The notes under the pieces: generated by a model
The model's database searches: none
Told to the model about the DNA's origin: nothing
Seen by the model: the letters and a program-made list of their open reading frames with translations, nothing else
Program-made: the position numbers and the translations under genes
Shown: piece by piece, positions 60,328 to 64,000 of the stretch
How the letters are laid out: the number at the start of each line of letters is the position of its first letter
Position numbering within the stretch: position 1 is the stretch's first letter
DNA from: Paracoccus onubensis
Lineage (GTDB): Bacteria > Pseudomonadota > Alphaproteobacteria > Rhodobacterales > Rhodobacteraceae
Length of the DNA stretch: 64,000 bases
Direction of reading: 5' to 3'
Assembly: GCF_003591515.1 (NCBI RefSeq)
Contig: NZ_QZCG01000001.1
Location: 434,001-498,000 of the forward strand

Positions 60328-61581
60328 ATGTCAAGCCAAGCCCGGATTTTCACGCCCATCCTGATCGGCGGTTGCTTCATCCTGCTGATCAATTTCTCGC
60401 TTCGCGCCAGTTTCGGCGTGTTCCAGATCCCGATCGGAGAGGAATTCGGCTGGCCGCGTGCCGAATTCTCGCTTGCCATCGCTATCCAGAATCTTGCCTG
60501 GGGGATCGGGCAGCCGATCTTCGGAGCCTTCGCCGAACGCTGGGGAGATCGCCAGGCGATCATATTGGGCGCGTTCCTCTATGCCGCCGGACTGGTTCTG
60601 ACCGCCTTTGCGACCACGCCGGCCACGATGCAATTGCTGGAAGTCATCGTCGGTTTCGGCGTTGCGGGAACGGGCTTCGGGGTTATCCTAGCCGTCGTGG
60701 GCCGCGCAGCGAGCGACGAGAATCGCAGCCTTGCCCTTGGCATTGCGACCGCGGCCGGTTCGGCCGGGCAGGTGATCGGTGCGCCGCTGGCCGAGATCCT
60801 GCTTGGCTTCTATACGTGGCAGATGGTGTTCATCATCTTCGGGGGGCTGGTTCTGCTGTGCCTGCTGTTCCTGCCGATGCTGGGCGGCGGCAAACCCGCC
60901 ACCCGCTCGGAACTGGAAGAGAGTCTGGGCAGTGTGCTGCGGCGCGCCTTTCGCGATCCGACCTATCTGATGATCTTCGCCGGGTTCTTTTCCTGCGGCT
61001 ATCAGCTTGCCTTCATCACAGCACATTTCCCCGCCATGATCACCGAAATGTGCGGCCCGATCAATCCGCTGGGCACGCTTGCCTCGATCGGGATCACCAC
61101 GACATCGGCGCTGGGCGCGGCCGCCATTTCGCTGATCGGACTGGCGAATATGGCGGGTGCGATCTTTGCCGGGTGGCTGGGCAAGCGCTATAGCAAGAAA
61201 TATCTGCTGGCGGGCATTTATACGCTGCGCACGATCGCTGCGGCGGCATTCATCCTGACCCCCATCACGCCGGCAACCGTCATCATCTTCTCGGTGGTGA
61301 TGGGCGGGCTGTGGCTGGCGACGGTGCCGCTGACCTCGGGGCTGGTCGCTTATATCTATGGGCTGCGTTATATGGGAACGCTGTATGGTTTCGTGTTCCT
61401 GTCCCATCAGATCGGATCCTTTCTGGGGGTCTGGCTGGGTGGAACGCTTTATGACCGCTTTGGCGATTACACATTGGTCTGGTGGGTCGGCGTGGGGGTC
61501 GGCGCATTCAGTGCCCTGATCCATCTTCCCATCCGCGAAGCCCCGTCACGCCTGCAGCCCGGAAGTCCCGCTGCCGCATGA
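60328..61581 (+). CDS. MFS transporter (monocarboxylate/oxalate-formate antiporter-like)
   Basis: 417 residues, twelve membrane helices. N-terminal FSLRASFGVFQIPIGEEFGW and PRAEFSLAIAIQNLAWGIGQ, the loop FGAFAERWGDRQAIILGAF (MFS motif A), GTGFGVILAVVGRAASDENR and the second-half GWLGKRYSKKYLLAGIYTLR match the OFA/MCT-like branch that moves small organic acids. No linked enzyme gene tells the cargo. It stands alone between lolA and the osmoprotectant operon. Confidence 0.82.
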   Translation: MSSQARIFTPILIGGCFILLINFSLRASFGVFQIPIGEEFGWPRAEFSLAIAIQNLAWGIGQPIFGAFAERWGDRQAIILGAFLYAAGLVLTAFATTPATMQLLEVIVGFGVAGTGFGVILAVVGRAASDENRSLALGIATAAGSAGQVIGAPLAEILLGFYTWQMVFIIFGGLVLLCLLFLPMLGGGKPATRSELEESLGSVLRRAFRDPTYLMIFAGFFSCGYQLAFITAHFPAMITEMCGPINPLGTLASIGITTTSALGAAAISLIGLANMAGAIFAGWLGKRYSKKYLLAGIYTLRTIAAAAFILTPITPATVIIFSVVMGGLWLATVPLTSGLVAYIYGLRYMGTLYGFVFLSHQIGSFLGVWLGGTLYDRFGDYTLVWWVGVGVGAFSALIHLPIREAPSRLQPGSPAAA

Positions 61582-61722
61582 TTTCTTGCAATTTTTATGC
61601 GTAATCAATAGCTTGTTTTCCTGCGCCAGGAGTAGGAAAATTTATCGCTGTCAAATCGTTTCATACATGGCAGGGTAGGGGCAGGCGAAGCCGGGACCTG
61701 CCCGGAACACGGAGGAAACGAG

Positions 61723-62634
61723 ATGAGACCGATCAAGATACTGTCCGCGACCGCCGCGGCCTTCACCCTGGCTGCGGGCATGGCATCGGCGCAGGTGGTG
61801 GTTTCGTCCAAGATCGACACCGAGGGTGGCGTTCTGGGCAATATCATCCTGCAGGTGCTGGAGGCCAATGACATCCCGGTCGAAAGCCGGATCCAGCTTG
61901 GCGCGACTCCGATCCTGCGCGAAGCCATTCTTGCGGGCGAGGTCGATATCTATCCCGAATATACCGGCAATGCCGCGTTCTTCTTCGAGAAGGCGGGCGA
62001 TCCACTGTGGAATGACGCAGAAAGCGCCTATCAGGAGGCCGCGAAACTGGATCTTGACGCCAATGAGATCGTCTGGCTGACTCCCTCTCCTGCCAATAAC
62101 ACCTGGGCGGTTGCCATTCGCAGCGATCTTGCAGAGGAAGCAGGGCTTCGGACTTTCACCGATTTCGGGAAATATGTCGCTGGCGGCGGCGAGGTGACGC
62201 TGGCGGCGTCGTCTGAATTCGTGAATTCCGAGGCGGCGTTGCCCCGGTTTCAGGAAGTTTACGGCTTTACGCTTCAACCGGATCAGCTGATCACCCTGTC
62301 GGGTGGCGATACGGCCGCCACGATCGCCGCCGCTGCGCAGCAGACCAACGGTGCGAATGCCGCCATGGTCTACGGCACGGATGGCGGGATCGCGCCTTCG
62401 GGACTGGTCGTTCTGGAAGACGACAAGGGCGTTCAGCCCGTCTATCAGCCGGCCCCGGTAATCCGCCAGGAGGTGCTGACGGAATATCCTGCGATCGAGG
62501 ATCTGCTGAAACCGGTTTTCGAGGGCTTGACGCTGGATGTCCTGCAAGAACTGAATGGCAGGGTACAGGTCGGTGGCGAAGCGGCGGCAAGCGTCGCAGA
62601 GGATTACCTTACGCAGAACGGTCTTCTGAACTAG
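61723..62634 (+). CDS. Osmoprotectant ABC substrate-binding protein (OsmF/YehZ-like)
   Basis: 303 residues with signal peptide MRPIKILSATAAAFTLAAGMASA. The mature part shows the OpuAC/OsmF pattern: SSKIDTEGGVLGNIILQVLE, GEVDIYPEYTGNAAFFFEKA, WLTPSPANNTWAVAIRSDLA and AAQQTNGANAAMVYGTDGGI. It binds a compatible solute in the periplasm and feeds the permease encoded 100 bases downstream. Related to the truncated protein at the window start. Confidence 0.9.
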   Translation: MRPIKILSATAAAFTLAAGMASAQVVVSSKIDTEGGVLGNIILQVLEANDIPVESRIQLGATPILREAILAGEVDIYPEYTGNAAFFFEKAGDPLWNDAESAYQEAAKLDLDANEIVWLTPSPANNTWAVAIRSDLAEEAGLRTFTDFGKYVAGGGEVTLAASSEFVNSEAALPRFQEVYGFTLQPDQLITLSGGDTAATIAAAAQQTNGANAAMVYGTDGGIAPSGLVVLEDDKGVQPVYQPAPVIRQEVLTEYPAIEDLLKPVFEGLTLDVLQELNGRVQVGGEAAASVAEDYLTQNGLLN

Positions 62635-62734
62635 GGGCGCCGGTTCTGGCCGGATACGGGGTGCGCGCACTCGGGTGCGATGCAGGCACCGCCGCCCCGT
62701 CTTGCGCGAAGGCAGCACCGAAAGGCGGCTGAGG

Positions 62735-63904
62735 ATGACAGATGTTACCAACCTGCGGGACCGCCCGGCATGGCTGACTCTGGATAAGCTTGGCGTATTG
62801 ATTGCGTTGATCGCGGTTGCGGGACTGGCGCTGCCTTTCGCATTGCTCAAGGCAAACCGCATCGTGCCGGGTGAAGCCCGCGGCATTCTGGACGGGCTGC
62901 CCGGCGGTCCGGGCTTTCTTTTCCTGGCACTGCTGATCGCCTGCATCCTAGCGGCGCTGTTGCGCGTTCCGAATTTGGTCAAGCTTGGCGCCAGTGCCAC
63001 GGCATTGCTTGCGCTGTTCCTGCTGATCGGCGTGGCCGCCAGCAACCTGATGCCGCCCGAGAACAATTATGCGCGGGTTTCTCCGTCATCCGGGTTCTGG
63101 CTATTGGTATTCGCCAATTCGCTGATGCTGGCAGATGTCCTGACCCGTCTGCGGCTGGGGCCGTGGATACGGATCGGGATCCTGCTGGGGGTCTGTGTCG
63201 TGGTCACGCTGCTGCTCTGGAGCGGCAGCTGGAACGATCTTTCCATCCTTCAGGAATATGCGACGCGTTCCCGCGCGTTCTGGCAAGAAGCCCGGACGCA
63301 TATCCTGCTGACCTTCGGCTCTGTCGCGGCGGCGATCCTTGTCGGTATTCCGATGGGGGTTCTGTGCTACAGGCGCAAGGCGCTGCGTGCCGCAGTGCTG
63401 AATGTGCTCAATATCGTGCAGACGATCCCGTCAATTGCGCTGTTCGGCCTGCTGATCGCGCCGATGGCATGGATCGCCGCGACCATCCCCGGCGCCTCCG
63501 CCATCGGCATCTCGGGCATCGGTACCGCGCCTGCTCTGGTGGCTCTGTTCGCCTACTCGCTTCTGCCCGTCGTCTCAAATACGGTCGTTGGGCTTCTGGG
63601 CGTGTCGGCGGCGGCAGTCGATGCGGCGCGTGGCATGGGGATGACCCGGCGTCAGCGGATGCTGGGCGTCGAATTGCCGCTGGCCTTCCCGGTGATCCTG
63701 ACCGGAATCCGGATCGTCCTTGTCCAGAATATCGGGCTTGCCACGATTGCCGCCCTGATCGGCGGCGGCGGTTTCGGGGTCTTCGTCTTTCAGGGCATCG
63801 GACAGACCGCGATGGATCTGGTGCTGCTGGGCGCGGTGCCGACCGTGGCGCTGGCCTTTGCAGCGGCGGTCGTGCTGGACGCCGTGGTCGAGATGATAAG
63901 CTAA
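62735..63904 (+). CDS. Osmoprotectant ABC transporter permease (YehY-like)
   Basis: 389 residues from ATG 62735 (AAAGGCGG 6 bases upstream). Extra N-terminal membrane helices (about 18-160) precede the BPD_transp_1 domain, ILLTFGSVAAAILVGIPMGV to the end, with the EAA-like loop AARGMGMTRRQRMLGVELPL. The long form is like YehY of the YehZYXW system, usually a low-affinity or stress-induced betaine/choline importer. The ATPase gene starts 9 bases after the stop. Confidence 0.88.
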   Translation: MTDVTNLRDRPAWLTLDKLGVLIALIAVAGLALPFALLKANRIVPGEARGILDGLPGGPGFLFLALLIACILAALLRVPNLVKLGASATALLALFLLIGVAASNLMPPENNYARVSPSSGFWLLVFANSLMLADVLTRLRLGPWIRIGILLGVCVVVTLLLWSGSWNDLSILQEYATRSRAFWQEARTHILLTFGSVAAAILVGIPMGVLCYRRKALRAAVLNVLNIVQTIPSIALFGLLIAPMAWIAATIPGASAIGISGIGTAPALVALFAYSLLPVVSNTVVGLLGVSAAAVDAARGMGMTRRQRMLGVELPLAFPVILTGIRIVLVQNIGLATIAALIGGGGFGVFVFQGIGQTAMDLVLLGAVPTVALAFAAAVVLDAVVEMIS

Positions 63905-63913
63905 GAGGTTCCC

Positions 63914-64000
63914 ATGATCGAGATCGACGGTGTCAGCAAGGCTTATGGCGATAATCTGGCGGTGAACGATGTCAGCCTGACCATCCAGCCCCATACGATT
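63914..64000 (+). CDS. Osmoprotectant ABC transporter ATP-binding protein, N-terminal part (cut by window end)
   Basis: 29 codons visible: MIEIDGVSKAYGDNLAVNDV then SLTIQPHTI, the standard start of an ABC ATPase (A-loop Tyr in KAYGDNLAV; Walker A would follow beyond the window). Third gene of the binding protein-permease-ATPase operon; AGAGG 5 bases upstream. Confidence 0.85.
   Translation, partial: MIEIDGVSKAYGDNLAVNDVSLTIQPHTI

Overview
The window reads as the chromosome (or a large replicon) of a high-GC alphaproteobacterium, most likely Rhodobacterales and Paracoccus-like. I infer this from the protein families, the tightly overlapping operons and the tRNA/lolA/osmoprotectant context; no rRNA or other decisive taxonomic marker is present. 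Almost all of the 64 kb is coding.

Region 1 (1-7.4 kb): the end of an osmoprotectant-binding protein, a nitrilase-fold amidohydrolase with an MmgE/PrpD protein, a small Slam-type outer-membrane translocon next to a TbpB-like lipoprotein, and a PepSY/two-component module. Region 2 (7.5-14.3 kb): an HxRRGD glycosyltransferase facing a colD-gmd-manC-colC operon that should make GDP-L-colitose, a 3,6-dideoxy sugar of surface polysaccharides. Region 3 (14.9-21.5 kb): a siderophore esterase, TonB receptor and binding protein, followed by several small exported or charged proteins of unknown function.

Region 4 (21.5-35.7 kb): a 25-bp tRNA 3'-end copy with an integrase-like remnant, then a ureohydrolase/transporter/LysR catabolic locus, a complete kdpFABCDE potassium system, and a graveyard of decayed genes (XRE regulator, zinc-ribbon protein with an in-frame stop, relaxase remnant, internally deleted paralog of a gene 15 kb away).

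Region 5 (35.9-57.5 kb): a near-complete non-flagellar type III secretion system (T3SS) of the rhizobial (Rhc) kind. The minus-strand operon runs C1-small-I-J-K-L-N-O-Q-R-S-T. The plus-strand side carries a small needle-like protein, D, two accessory proteins, V, a Tad/CpaC-like secretin and a CpaD-like lipoprotein; a TadD-like TPR lipoprotein is convergent. Then come U, an L,D-transpeptidase, a giant three-repeat NopX/HrpF-like translocator and a signal-less lytic transglycosylase. Three things stand out: the outer-membrane part looks borrowed from a Tad pilus with its accessory lipoproteins, SctU lacks the NPTH self-cleavage motif, and two proteins at the two ends of the minus-strand operon share a C-terminal needle-like module. 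I do not see SctP, a SctW gatekeeper or a T3SS transcriptional regulator.

Region 6 (57.2-64 kb): IS21 istB and parE remnants bordering the T3SS, a nuclease/phosphatase-fold protein, tRNA-Ala(CGC), lolA, an MFS carrier, and an osmoprotectant ABC operon cut by the window end. The tRNA-Ala 3' end matches the fragment at 21.56 kb in the same orientation at 24 of 25 bases, so 21.56-59.31 kb may be one integrated island carrying Kdp and the T3SS.
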